Source of the DNA: Croceimicrobium sp965279135 | Lineage (GTDB): Bacteria > Bacteroidota > Bacteroidia > Flavobacteriales > Schleiferiaceae | Assembly (NCBI GenBank): GCA_965279135.1 | Contig: OZ257133.1 | Location: 930,001-994,000 of the forward strand | DNA: 64,000 nucleotides | Direction of reading: 5' to 3' | Part shown: piece after piece, positions 1 to 7,294 of the stretch | Layout: every line of letters starts with the position of its first letter | How positions within the stretch are numbered: position 1 is the stretch's first letter | The notes under the pieces: model-generated | Told to the model about the DNA's origin: nothing | The model's database searches: none | What the model saw: only the letters and a program-made list of their open reading frames with translations | Translations under genes and position numbers: made by a program

Positions 1-1
1 T

Positions 2-352
2 AGACTAAGGGTTGAAAATGAGAAGGTCTTTGTAGAATATCTTGTCGTTAATGAAGACACCCTCATAACAAGCGAGAAGATTGATGAGCGTTATTTGACA
101 CTGAAATCTGGAAGGAAGCTCCATGAAATCATTGATGAAGCTTTTAATAATGGACTTATATCTGATGCCGAATGTGGTAACGGTATTAGCGATTTTAATG
201 AGTCATTATCAATTGAGGAATGGTGGTCAGATGTGTATCCTTCCAGAGAAGTTTCTTACCTTAATAGGTATAACAAATGCTCATTTTCAGGGAATATGAG
301 CATTTATAATTTAAGAGCGGTAGTATATAAGATTAAAGAAAGCGTTGAATGA
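2..352 (+). CDS. Hypothetical protein, 5' end outside the window (possible Rhs-associated immunity protein)
   Basis: The reading frame is open from the first bases of the window to a TGA at 350-352, giving 116 residues with no convincing internal start, so the gene is probably cut by the window edge. The visible part is acidic, with an EEWW segment, and has no membrane segment or recognisable domain. It lies just upstream of the first Rhs remnant, in the same position that small proteins hold after the other Rhs tips. An immunity role for a toxin further upstream is therefore plausible, but this is inferred from context only. I do not recognise the family. Confidence 0.5.
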   Translation, partial: RLRVENEKVFVEYLVVNEDTLITSEKIDERYLTLKSGRKLHEIIDEAFNNGLISDAECGNGISDFNESLSIEEWWSDVYPSREVSYLNRYNKCSFSGNMSIYNLRAVVYKIKESVE

Positions 353-498
353 AGTTTGAGATCTAGATTAATGAGGATTTACCTGATTATCTGGATGGAT
401 GTTTTCCGTTTTACATACTTTGAAGATTGAATTTGTTTTGATTCTGCCAAATAGTTTTGGAAGGATCATTCGAACGGAATGGAACTCAAAAACCTCAG

Positions 499-518
499 AA
501 AGCCCTTAATTGGGCTTT
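499..518 (+). terminator. Terminator-like hairpin before Rhs remnant 1
   Basis: AAAGCCC (499-505) pairs with GGGCTTT (512-518) across a six-base TTAATT loop, followed by TCCTTT. The shape is that of a weak rho-independent terminator. It also lies inside the open frame leading into the Rhs remnant, so it may be only part of that remnant. Confidence 0.35.
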
Positions 519-827
519 TCCTTTAATAGGAGTTTCACATTTAGGTTTAACCTGCCTGCCGGTAGGCGAGGCGGTAAGGAAAGGGATTGGGAAACGGATA
601 ACTATTATTATGGGGCTCGATACTACGATCCGGAGATATCGGTGTGGTCGAGTCTGGATTCGAAGGCTGCTAAGTATTCTTCAGCTTTACCACGATCCAA
701 TATGATTCTTATAAATGCTTGCGATAAGAATGGTAAAATACTCCCTATTTTTATGGGCCCGGCTATTTTCCAGTGTGGGTATTTCATAAATGAAGCGCAC
801 AGTGATTTAGCTACAATCTCTCTTTAA
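510..827 (+). pseudogene. Rhs core C-terminal junction, remnant copy 1
   Basis: From about 538 the frame encodes FRFN, then LPAGRRG, GKE, and the Rhs hallmark YYYGARYYDPEISVW followed by SSLD. This is the conserved end of the RHS repeat-associated core domain. The usual continuation, a SPYNYVMNNP-like segment and a DPDG motif, is degenerate here (DKNGK near residue 74), and the tip stops after about 30 further residues. The only start is a TTG, and the several-hundred-residue core that should precede it is absent. It is best read as a decayed, displaced Rhs C-terminus followed by small exported proteins. It shares its sequence with the copies near 2085, 3545, 5045 and 7125. Confidence 0.6.
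551..571. repeat. Palindromic insert in Rhs remnant 1
   Basis: A GC-rich imperfect palindrome built around GCCTGCCGGTAGGC (554-567). It is read in frame as LPAGRRG between FN and GKE of the Rhs core motif. The same element occupies the same codons in the other Rhs remnants, with more mutations in copies 3, 4 and 5. Confidence 0.6.
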
Positions 828-835
828 ACAGACCT

Positions 836-1195
836 ATGAGGACTTGTCTAATCTTTTTAGCATTACTGCTATTTTGTGAATCCCCAAGGAAGGTTATAAA
901 AATGGATATGTCTAATTGGGATTCTGGTGTTGGAATATTTTGGCTATCAGATGATGATAAGACTTACAAGGTTTTAGTCTTTAAAGAACAGTTTGAAAAA
1001 CATGAACTTCCATCTTTAGGAGAAATGGTTAATTGGGAATTGCAAAACTTCGGTCACCCGGAAAATTCAATTAACGAGAAAGGTGATAGTGTGAAGTGGC
1101 ATCCTGGTGATCATTGGCCGCGATGTTGGACTGATTTAAGATTAATTATTTGCCCTGATTCTGATTCCACTTTTTTGTATTTGGTTAAAAGTTGA
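836..1195 (+). CDS. Small exported hypothetical protein (possible immunity protein)
   Basis: 119 residues starting at an ATG nine bases after the stop of Rhs remnant 1. The first 15 or so residues are hydrophobic (MRTCLIFLALLLFC), consistent with a signal peptide or, given the cysteine, a loosely lipobox-like end. The rest is soluble, with many Trp and Asp residues and a GDHWPRCW segment. No family is recognised. Its position directly after an Rhs junction matches that of immunity genes in Rhs/polymorphic toxin loci. An exported immunity protein would imply a toxin acting in the periplasm. That role is inference. Confidence 0.55.
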   Translation: MRTCLIFLALLLFCESPRKVIKMDMSNWDSGVGIFWLSDDDKTYKVLVFKEQFEKHELPSLGEMVNWELQNFGHPENSINEKGDSVKWHPGDHWPRCWTDLRLIICPDSDSTFLYLVKS

Positions 1196-1350
1196 GCTTG
1201 GGTAAAGGATATGTAATTCACATATCGCCATTCTCCTTCAAGATTATAGAGTTATCTTCTCAATTTAAGTGTTCTAGCAATTTGGATGTGGTTAACAACT
1301 ATACTGGAATATATCATAGCCATCCAGAAAAGCTTACAGAGGGTTTGTAG
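1192..1350 (+). CDS. Possible small ORF or gene fragment (52 aa)
   Basis: A 52-codon frame starts at a TTG overlapping the stop of the preceding gene and ends with TAG at 1348-1350. It contains a TGIYHSHP segment. There is no strong start and no recognised domain. It could be a translationally coupled small protein, or the tail of a decayed toxin or immunity gene. The balance of evidence favours a fragment. Confidence 0.25.
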   Translation: MSLGKGYVIHISPFSFKIIELSSQFKCSSNLDVVNNYTGIYHSHPEKLTEGL

Positions 1351-1425
1351 AATTGAACAGCCAAAACACTATTGAAGGTTATAATAAGCTGATATTTGGA
1401 CTGAGTATTTTCCTAAATAGAAATC

Positions 1426-1917
1426 ATGAAATATGTAAAAGGCTTTTTACTCGCATTGCTTTCTTTTAGTAGTAATTGTTTTAGCCAAGAAACAATAGAC
1501 TACAATGATTCTCTGGACTTGTTTTCAAACTTCAATACGGAGTTTAAAGTTGATACTTATGTACTTAGTAATTATTGTAAGGGCTATATCCTCGCCGAAG
1601 GTGAATTATTTAATCTTGATCAAAAAGGGAAGGAGCATTTTTCAAATGGCGAAAGGGTTCAAATCATATTTCAGGCTTGGAGATTCAATGATAGTTTGAA
1701 TCTAGATTTAGATAGTTCTCTTAAAGTAAATATATGCGATTATAATTCACATCATTACTATATAGGCCCCAGTGGAGGAAGAGTGGCAATCTATTCTCAA
1801 AGTGGTGAGTCAAAAAGATGCTTTATCACTCAGTACAATAATGGAGAGGAACGAGAAATTTTAAACATTTGCCCGCATTCTGAAATACCCTTACTTCTAT
1901 GTGCTGAGATATTATGA
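1426..1917 (+). CDS. Exported hypothetical protein, Rhs-cassette associated
   Basis: 163 residues with a clear signal peptide: MKYVKG, a hydrophobic core, then cleavage near SNCFSQ. The mature part carries several cysteines, an HHYYIGP segment and a short hydrophobic C-terminus. I do not recognise a family. It is the last gene before Rhs remnant 2 and belongs to the same series of small exported proteins that separate the remnants. Exported immunity protein is the likeliest reading by position, with no direct evidence. Confidence 0.6.
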   Translation: MKYVKGFLLALLSFSSNCFSQETIDYNDSLDLFSNFNTEFKVDTYVLSNYCKGYILAEGELFNLDQKGKEHFSNGERVQIIFQAWRFNDSLNLDLDSSLKVNICDYNSHHYYIGPSGGRVAIYSQSGESKRCFITQYNNGEEREILNICPHSEIPLLLCAEIL

Positions 1918-2091
1918 TTTCACATTTTTGACTTGAAGGTGGTTTTGTCTTTAGATTATCACAAAGTGTTTGTATTCAATTTTTAGTGAACCTTTCAATT
2001 CCGCTTTATTAATCTTGGACGGCAAAAGGGGTCTTCTAATGACCGTATTGGAATATCAAAAAGCGTATTGAGGAATCACCTTTAGGTTTAA

Positions 2092-2112
2092 CCTGCCTGC
2101 TGGTAGGCGCGG
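2092..2112. repeat. Palindromic insert in Rhs remnant 2
   Basis: The second well-preserved copy of the GC-rich palindrome. It reads LPAGRRG in frame between FRFN and GKEWDDETG and differs from the first copy at only a few bases. It lies upstream of the first usable start codon of the downstream frame. Confidence 0.6.
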
Positions 2113-2182
2113 CGGTAAGGAATGGGATGATGAAACCGGGAACTTCTATTATGGCGCCAGGTATTATGATCCTAAGATTAGT

Positions 2183-3040
2183 GTGTGGTTGAGTGTGGAC
2201 GCAATGACAACCAACGGACCTCAATTATCACCTTACAATTATTGTTTTAATAACCCAATTAAATTCTCTGATCCATCTGGATTATGGCCAATTTATGACA
2301 GGGATGGAAATTATCTTGGTGATGATGGAAGATGTGAGGAGGGTAAGGATTTAGCATTTACTGGTACAGCAGTTTATGACAAAAATGGAGCTATCACGGG
2401 GTATGAAAACCTAGAGCTTTTTACAGAAGAACATACGGTATTTCAAGCCATGTCTTACATAGTACAACATGAGCTATTGTCTAATGATTCGAATGAGGGG
2501 CTTTGGATTGCTCATACTGCAAATAATAATGCGAAGAAAAGTGGTGTGTCAATGTACGATAAACTAATGTCTGGCTTTTCCAGTGTTTCCATCAAAGCAA
2601 CACTTTCCGTAAATGACAATCGTAGTTCTGCAAGAAATGCTCGGAAGGGTGTTATGTCGGTTCTAAATGGAGATGCTGATCCAACAGGGGGAGCGTTATT
2701 CTGGGATGGGGTAGATTTTTTAGCATGGGGTTTGATATCACCTAATGGAACCCCTCAAAATAAATTTGAAGAGTATTCCTCAATTCATATTTCCATAGGG
2801 ATCTATAATAAGTTTGAAAGTGCCTTGAAAAGTAGGTATGGGAATCAGGTGAGATTCAGGCCGGTATATTACAATATTCCTGCTTGTGTTTTTAACATAC
2901 AAGCAAATCCTCAAAACTGGACACACTGTAATCGACCTGGGCCTTCGGCATATGGCTTTTATTACTCTACAGGTGTTAGAGGGAGGGGTACAACAGCCAC
3001 AGGGTCTGTGGGTTATTCAATATTTTGGAAGTATCAATAG
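2183..3040 (+). CDS. Rhs C-terminal tip, putative toxin (orphan)
   Basis: Rhs junction homology begins at about 2081 and the frame is open from 2072 (after a TGA at 2069-2071). There is no ATG, GTG or TTG until the GTG at 2183, so the protein as called starts inside the junction at VWLSVD. SPYNYCFNNP and FSDPSG mark the end of the Rhs core, near residue 32. The divergent tip follows, to residue 285. A segment ADPTGGALFWDGVDF (165-179), preceded by an alanine/asparagine-rich helix, resembles a pattern I associate with Bacteroidota polymorphic-toxin or muralytic domains; this is weak. The gene downstream encodes a small exported protein that may be its immunity partner. It may be untranslated debris or a reserve tip for recombination. 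Confidence 0.6.
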   Translation: MWLSVDAMTTNGPQLSPYNYCFNNPIKFSDPSGLWPIYDRDGNYLGDDGRCEEGKDLAFTGTAVYDKNGAITGYENLELFTEEHTVFQAMSYIVQHELLSNDSNEGLWIAHTANNNAKKSGVSMYDKLMSGFSSVSIKATLSVNDNRSSARNARKGVMSVLNGDADPTGGALFWDGVDFLAWGLISPNGTPQNKFEEYSSIHISIGIYNKFESALKSRYGNQVRFRPVYYNIPACVFNIQANPQNWTHCNRPGPSAYGFYYSTGVRGRGTTATGSVGYSIFWKYQ

Positions 3041-3058
3041 TATTAAAGGTCGTTTGTT

Positions 3059-3481
3059 ATGTTAAATATTATTCCGTTAATCCTAACTCTAAGTTATAGC
3101 AACTTACCTGAAGATGAATCCTGTTTTAATAATCCTTCATATCATATTATTAAACAGGACCCAGATAGAAAAGAGATATTGATAATTGATGACATGGATA
3201 CTATAATCAGATCATTTATTCCGAATGATTTGGATCTGATGGGTTTTTCAATTGAGAAGCTCCATGTGCATAATGACACTATGGTTTTAAGTGTGGAGTA
3301 TGGCAGTAGGTATTATTACTATAAAGAGTTTGTGTTTAAGTGTGTGAAAAGCGATGTGTTCATGGTTGCAATTAAATCAGAGTCTTTTGATAAAGCTGAT
3401 CCAGATAAAACTTATCTTAAGGCTACAGAGGAGACTTGCGTTTCTGTGAAGGACTTTATTTTGGGTAAATATCTAGAGTAA
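3059..3481 (+). CDS. Small exported protein, putative immunity partner of the preceding Rhs tip
   Basis: 140 residues starting 18 bases after the preceding tip. The N-terminus (MLNIIPLILTLSYSN) is a short hydrophobic stretch that could be a signal peptide, though it lacks basic residues. The rest is acidic, alternating beta-type sequence with no recognised family. Adjacency to a toxin-like Rhs tip and similar position to the other small proteins in the array suggest immunity. It may equally be an unrelated envelope protein. Confidence 0.55.
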   Translation: MLNIIPLILTLSYSNLPEDESCFNNPSYHIIKQDPDRKEILIIDDMDTIIRSFIPNDLDLMGFSIEKLHVHNDTMVLSVEYGSRYYYYKEFVFKCVKSDVFMVAIKSESFDKADPDKTYLKATEETCVSVKDFILGKYLE

Positions 3482-3502
3482 ATAGGTAATGTCACGAAAT
3501 AG

Positions 3503-4387
3503 TTGGAGTGGTTAATACAGAATTATACTTCATTTAGTAGTTGGTTTAGGTTTAAGCTGCCTACTGGTAGTCACTGTGGTAAGGAATGGGATGATGAGAC
3601 CGGGAACTTCTATTATAGAGCTCGGTACTATAATCCGAAGATTAGTGTGTGGTTGAGTGTGGATCCTCTGGCGCATAAATACTCGGCTTTATCATCGTAT
3701 AATTTTGTCATGAATAACCCGCTGGTATTTATTGATCCGGATGGCCGAAAAGTCGAATATCATTCTTTTAGAGATAGATTGAAAACTGCATGGAATCGTC
3801 TTTCTAATAGTTCCTTCAGAGCCAATTTTAACATACTTAAAAAATCTTCGGAAACCTATGTGTTTAAAGGGACAACGAAAAGTAAATCTAAAGGAAACGG
3901 TTTTCTATCAACTGATGGAACTAAGATTTATGTGAATTATACCTTCAACGGTGGGGATAAAGATGCAGGATCTGGTAGATCAACAAGCCTATTGCACGAG
4001 ACAGAACATGGTGTGCAATTTGAACATGGTGAAGTAGGATTTCAAAACACTGGCACTGCATCTGCACCAAATTGGGTTCCAATATTTTACGACATGACAG
4101 ATGAGCTTAAAGCCTTTCAGGCTGGTTCAATGGCAAATGGTACTGTGGCCTTTGACGAGTTTGGACAAAAGACATTTCAAGGTGAGATGAGTACTATTGC
4201 CAATGGGATAAATAATCCTTCGGTATTACAGCAGAATATCAATAAGGTCTTATCATATTATCCAAAGGGAAGAGGGAAACGATATCATGATTTGGTTAAG
4301 AATAATAACGTTATGACAAGAAATTCTAATGTTAAAAATAGAATTCAAGATGGGAAATATTTTATCAGGCCATATAAGAAGAGGTAG
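3503..4387 (+). CDS. Orphan Rhs C-terminus with HExxH metallopeptidase-like toxin tip
   Basis: Residues 15-81 are the Rhs junction: FRFKLPTGSHCGKEWDDETG, then FYYRARYYNPKISVWLSVDP, then NNPLVFIDPDGR. The DPDG motif near residue 80 marks the usual boundary between core and tip. The tip (82-294) contains HETEH at 165-169 followed by FEHGE at 173-177, an HExxH zinc-peptidase signature. It ends in a basic tail. The only start is TTG at 3503 and the Rhs shell is missing, so delivery would need recombination onto an intact rhs gene. The lipoprotein gene overlapping its 3' end is the obvious immunity candidate. The metallopeptidase assignment rests on one motif. Confidence 0.65.
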   Translation: MEWLIQNYTSFSSWFRFKLPTGSHCGKEWDDETGNFYYRARYYNPKISVWLSVDPLAHKYSALSSYNFVMNNPLVFIDPDGRKVEYHSFRDRLKTAWNRLSNSSFRANFNILKKSSETYVFKGTTKSKSKGNGFLSTDGTKIYVNYTFNGGDKDAGSGRSTSLLHETEHGVQFEHGEVGFQNTGTASAPNWVPIFYDMTDELKAFQAGSMANGTVAFDEFGQKTFQGEMSTIANGINNPSVLQQNINKVLSYYPKGRGKRYHDLVKNNNVMTRNSNVKNRIQDGKYFIRPYKKR

Positions 4388-4991
4388 CATTTTCGTATTA
4401 GCAATTTGCTTTGTTAGCTGTAAAACCCCAAGTAACATCATTTGGCTAGAAAGAACTAACCTGAAGGATTCAAATTATTGTGAAAAAGGTCAAGGTGTTT
4501 CGGCCGAAATGAACTTTACTGGATGGAAGTCTGATTCTCTTAAAGGAAGAAAGAGGGTTTTAGCTGAATTTCAGGTTGAAATTGCAAATTGTGGGGATAG
4601 AAATATTACAATCGATTTCCCATATAATTGGATCCCGAGTTTTTCAGACTCAGTAATGACTTTGGAGTTTAATTATTTTGACTGCTTGAGGAGTCAAGCT
4701 ATAGCAGATATGTCAGTTTCAGTATCTACTGATGGTTCACAGTTAGCTCCAATTAAGGTTGAAATGAAACCAAATGAAAGGCTGGTTTTTAAATTTCTAG
4801 CAAATCTTGATACGTTATATTCTTCCGAACAATTCAAATTAGAAAAAAGCAGATATGTCGAAGGTTTAGGGCATTCAAGTGATTGGAATTATTTTATTCG
4901 TTTGCGGTATTTAGTTCATTCCAGATCCTTCTTAAGTAAAGGAAGTAATCGGTTAAAATGGTTTGAATTGACTGCAAGCACAAAGGGTTAA
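4350..4991 (+). CDS. Lipoprotein, putative immunity protein for the HExxH tip
   Basis: The start at ATG 4350 gives a normal lipoprotein leader: basic HIRRG, a hydrophobic core, and the lipobox FVSC. An ATG at 4329 in the same frame would add seven residues. It overlaps the end of the HExxH tip gene by 38 bases, a tight coupling typical of toxin-immunity pairs. The mature part looks beta-rich and has no recognised domain. A lipid-anchored periplasmic protein would fit protection against a periplasmic peptidase. That role is inferred from arrangement, not homology. Confidence 0.65.
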   Translation: MGNILSGHIRRGSIFVLAICFVSCKTPSNIIWLERTNLKDSNYCEKGQGVSAEMNFTGWKSDSLKGRKRVLAEFQVEIANCGDRNITIDFPYNWIPSFSDSVMTLEFNYFDCLRSQAIADMSVSVSTDGSQLAPIKVEMKPNERLVFKFLANLDTLYSSEQFKLEKSRYVEGLGHSSDWNYFIRLRYLVHSRSFLSKGSNRLKWFELTASTKG

Positions 4992-5040
4992 TGCTTGCCC
5001 TCCTAGGATTAAATGAAAAATTGCAAAGGGAGGTCGTTTC

Positions 5041-5230
5041 AGGTTTAACCAACCTAGCAGGAGGCGCTGAGGTGGTATGCGTTGATCAACCAAAAAGTCG
5101 GAGCTCGCGAGCGTCTTTAAAATTAGATTGCATCAAGCATACTTGTTATCTCTATTATGGTACAAGGTATTATAATCCCAAGATTAGCGCCGGCCTCTTC
5201 GCGTAGCGCACGAGGATTGAGTCTGGATTA
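5041..5230 (+). pseudogene. Rhs core junction, remnant copy 4 (disrupted)
   Basis: The sequence aligns with the other junctions: AGGTTTAACC at 5041, a degraded palindrome, then CTCTATTATGGTACAAGG (YYGTRYYNPKIS) at 5151-5187. Two insertions break it: an A/T-rich element at about 5098-5140, and a GC-rich stretch at about 5188-5212 (CCGGCCTCTTCGCGTAGCG) that introduces a TAG. A short open frame, 4991-5206, reads through part of it but is not a plausible protein. No toxin tip follows in frame. Confidence 0.6.
5098..5140. repeat. Small insertion related to the one in Rhs remnant 5
   Basis: Contains CTCGCGAGCGTCTTTAAAAT, closely matching CTCGCTTGCATCTTTAATAT in remnant 5, and ends in CATCAAGC, similar to GAGCAAGC there. 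Both sit at about the same point of the Rhs motif, between ETGN and YYG. This suggests a small element with a preferred site, or an insertion older than the duplication. Confidence 0.4.
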
Positions 5231-5330
5231 AAGGTCAAACTGATATCCACCAGCTGACTTCAGCATATGCTGATGTACCTAGTATTCCCTGCAGTAAGTA
5301 TCTTCTATTGGTAAGTCGGTTGGGCAGTTT

Positions 5331-5543
5331 ATGTTAAAAGCTCTTAATTTGGTTAGGAAGTGGATTGGGCCATTAACAAATGATACTCCAGAATCAGAAA
5401 CTAATGAAAAGGCCGTAACGCCAATTGTTCCGGATCCTACTTTGGAGGTTGATTCATTTTTGAGCCCAACAATTCATCATGATTCCAAAGGAAATCCACT
5501 TGATACTACTTATAGATGGAAAAAGTACAAAAACCCCGAGTGA
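5331..5543 (+). CDS. Small hypothetical protein, possibly the tail of a lost Rhs tip
   Basis: 70 residues from ATG 5331, ending nine bases before the lipoprotein start at 5552. It is proline- and threonine-rich, with a charged C-terminus (RWKKYKNPE) and no signal peptide or recognised domain. It lies where a tip would be expected after remnant 4, so it may be the last part of a former tip whose link to the Rhs junction has been lost. It may equally be non-coding by chance. Confidence 0.35.
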   Translation: MLKALNLVRKWIGPLTNDTPESETNEKAVTPIVPDPTLEVDSFLSPTIHHDSKGNPLDTTYRWKKYKNPE

Positions 5544-5551
5544 TAAAGAGT

Positions 5552-6196
5552 ATGAAGTTCTTATGCTTCATCTTATTAACGCTCTTCTTCGGTAGCTGTG
5601 ATACTCGACAAGTAGAGCCCATAATTTGTGCTGAGAATTGCGATTCTTTGCACTACAATTATACGGGAGACCAGCTTTCCTCAATACAAACGTATTTTAA
5701 TGGGAGGCCTGAAGGATTATTTGTTTTATTAGATAAAGCGGATAGTGTTTTTGGATATGATCAGTACATAGGAGATTACCTAAAGAGAACACTAAGAACA
5801 AAAACTGATGAAAGAATTGTAAAGCTTTTTTATCTCGACCATGATTACAAATTGGTAGAGATTGCTGTTTATGCAAATGGTGAGTTAGTAGATTCCTTAA
5901 GTCATTGTTTGTTATTGAGTAAAAAAGGTGAAAGGTTTTTAATTCAGGCAAACACCTCTTTGGGCTCTAACAACATAAGGATTATGTTAAAGGATACCAT
6001 TTTTGATAGCAAAGAATATGATGGTCAATCTATTCTGATTCCGAAAGATGAAGTAGCAGACCGTTTAAATGAAAACTCTAGTGTTTTCGTTTATCAAGTA
6101 ATCAACAAAGTAGAGGGCTTTGATGAATCTGGATTTAGTTTTCCTTTGAATCCTTTAAGATTTGAAGAAGATATGATGCTGCCATATGAGTGGTGA
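5552..6196 (+). CDS. Lipoprotein, Rhs-cassette associated (possible immunity protein)
   Basis: The frame can be extended upstream to 5516, but ATG 5552 gives a textbook lipoprotein leader: MKFLCFILLTLFFGSC, with the lipobox cysteine at residue 16. The mature part includes a YFNGRPEG segment and FYLDHDYKLVEI, with beta-strand-like alternation, and no recognised family. Position after Rhs remnant 4 parallels the lipoprotein after the HExxH tip, so an immunity role is possible. Its matching toxin appears to have been lost. Confidence 0.6.
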   Translation: MKFLCFILLTLFFGSCDTRQVEPIICAENCDSLHYNYTGDQLSSIQTYFNGRPEGLFVLLDKADSVFGYDQYIGDYLKRTLRTKTDERIVKLFYLDHDYKLVEIAVYANGELVDSLSHCLLLSKKGERFLIQANTSLGSNNIRIMLKDTIFDSKEYDGQSILIPKDEVADRLNENSSVFVYQVINKVEGFDESGFSFPLNPLRFEEDMMLPYEW

Positions 6197-6402
6197 TCTG
6201 GATTTCTGGTTAAATGGTAAAGTTGGTACTTTCCCAAAGTAGAGTTAAAGCTAAAACCCTAGGTTATAGATATTGAATATTCAGATATTTATCGGAGATT
6301 GATTACTTGAAGGGCTTAGTGTAAAATCTTGTTGCCCCTTTTTTATGAACCTAGATTAGCCGAAAATTGGTTCTTTAGACCTGTAAGGAAAACTTGCGAC
6401 TG

Positions 6403-6978
6403 ATGAAAGTAAGGGAGTATATGGTCGGTATTAAAGTAACGTTAGTCTTCATTGCGATTTGCTTTAACCCATTTTCATTGCTAGCTCAATATGATTTTGA
6501 CAAATGGGCTGTCGAATCAGTTGAGAATGATACAATATGTAAAGTGTTGGAAGACGATGTTTATTATGATTATTTCCGAAGTGATTTTGGCAAATATGAA
6601 TATATAGTTGACTTTTCTGATTCGAAGTTTAAGGCCGTGTTGAAAGTGCATAAGGTTAGCAATAGCGGTTTTTTAGATGTCTTATTTAAAGACACATTAA
6701 TATTTCGATATCAGGTGAAGGATTTAAAAGTAGATGGAATAGGTAAGTCTTATGATTTCAACACGAGAGAATTGAAACTGCAAGGAACATTTCGATCTAA
6801 TAAAACTCATGGTGTACTCATATCTTTTGGAGCATGTTCTGAGATTCGGTATGTAGCAGAGTATCGAAAAGGTAAGTTTTTAAGGTACTTTTTTCATCAA
6901 GATGCACCAGATGAAAAGGCTCTTAAAAAAATTGAAGAGAATGGCGACCCTATGGAATATAAGATCATTCGAATGTAA
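6403..6978 (+). CDS. Exported hypothetical protein
   Basis: A signal peptide is clear, ending near SLLAQ. The start may be ATG 6403 or ATG 6421; a TTG at 6394 is less likely. The mature protein, about 165 residues, is acidic and aromatic, with a short basic stretch near its end. I do not recognise it. It is the last gene of the Rhs-remnant stretch on this strand and lies between remnants 4 and 5, so it may be another immunity-type protein. Confidence 0.55.
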   Translation: MKVREYMVGIKVTLVFIAICFNPFSLLAQYDFDKWAVESVENDTICKVLEDDVYYDYFRSDFGKYEYIVDFSDSKFKAVLKVHKVSNSGFLDVLFKDTLIFRYQVKDLKVDGIGKSYDFNTRELKLQGTFRSNKTHGVLISFGACSEIRYVAEYRKGKFLRYFFHQDAPDEKALKKIEENGDPMEYKIIRM

Positions 6979-7120
6979 ACTTATATAGTCGACTCTGTAC
7001 TTTTAGTATGGTCTATGGTGTAGGACTTCGCTAGCGTTATTTGATGTTAATCCCTAGTTATTACAAGGGTTCTAGATTTTTATCTAAGCCTAGTTTGAAA
7101 AGCACATTTGGGAAGCGCAT

Positions 7121-7260
7121 TTAGGTTAACCTACCGGCAGGCAAGAAGGTAAAGAATGGGATAATGAACTGACCAAGGGGAACTCGCTTGCATCTTTAAT
7201 ATAGTTTAATGAGAGCAAGCTGAGAACTTCTTCTATGGCGAAGAGTATTATAATTTATAA
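7121..7260 (+). pseudogene. Rhs core junction, remnant copy 5 (most decayed)
   Basis: TTAGGTTAACCTACCGGCAG corresponds to the FRFN plus palindrome segment, GGTAAAGAATGGGATAATGA to GKEWDNE, and TTCTATGGCGAAGAGTATTA to FYGEEYY. The copy is frameshifted, interrupted by a 40-bp insertion, and stops at TATAATAG with no tip behind it. It marks the right end of the Rhs array, immediately before genes on the opposite strand. Confidence 0.55.
7180..7227. mobile_element. Miniature 40-bp insertion flanked by GAAC direct repeats
   Basis: Relative to the other Rhs copies, a 40-bp segment (7184-7223) interrupts the GN-FYYG codons. It is bounded by GAAC on both sides (7180-7183 and 7224-7227). Its ends are imperfect inverted repeats: TCGCTTGC at 7184 and GCAAGCTGA at 7215-7223. 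Size and structure suggest a miniature element or a palindrome-type repeat rather than an insertion sequence. Confidence 0.4.
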
Positions 7261-7294
7261 TAGATTATGCGCTACAACAGTCTGTGTATGGGGT

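Noticed and set aside
457..705. Second open frame across Rhs remnant 1
   Set aside because: It overlaps the frame that carries the conserved YYYGARYYDP motif; its translation has no such features.
4991..5206. Real 71-aa gene starting at the lipoprotein stop
   Set aside because: Its frame runs through Rhs remnant 4 with two insertions; the residue content is that of a broken junction.
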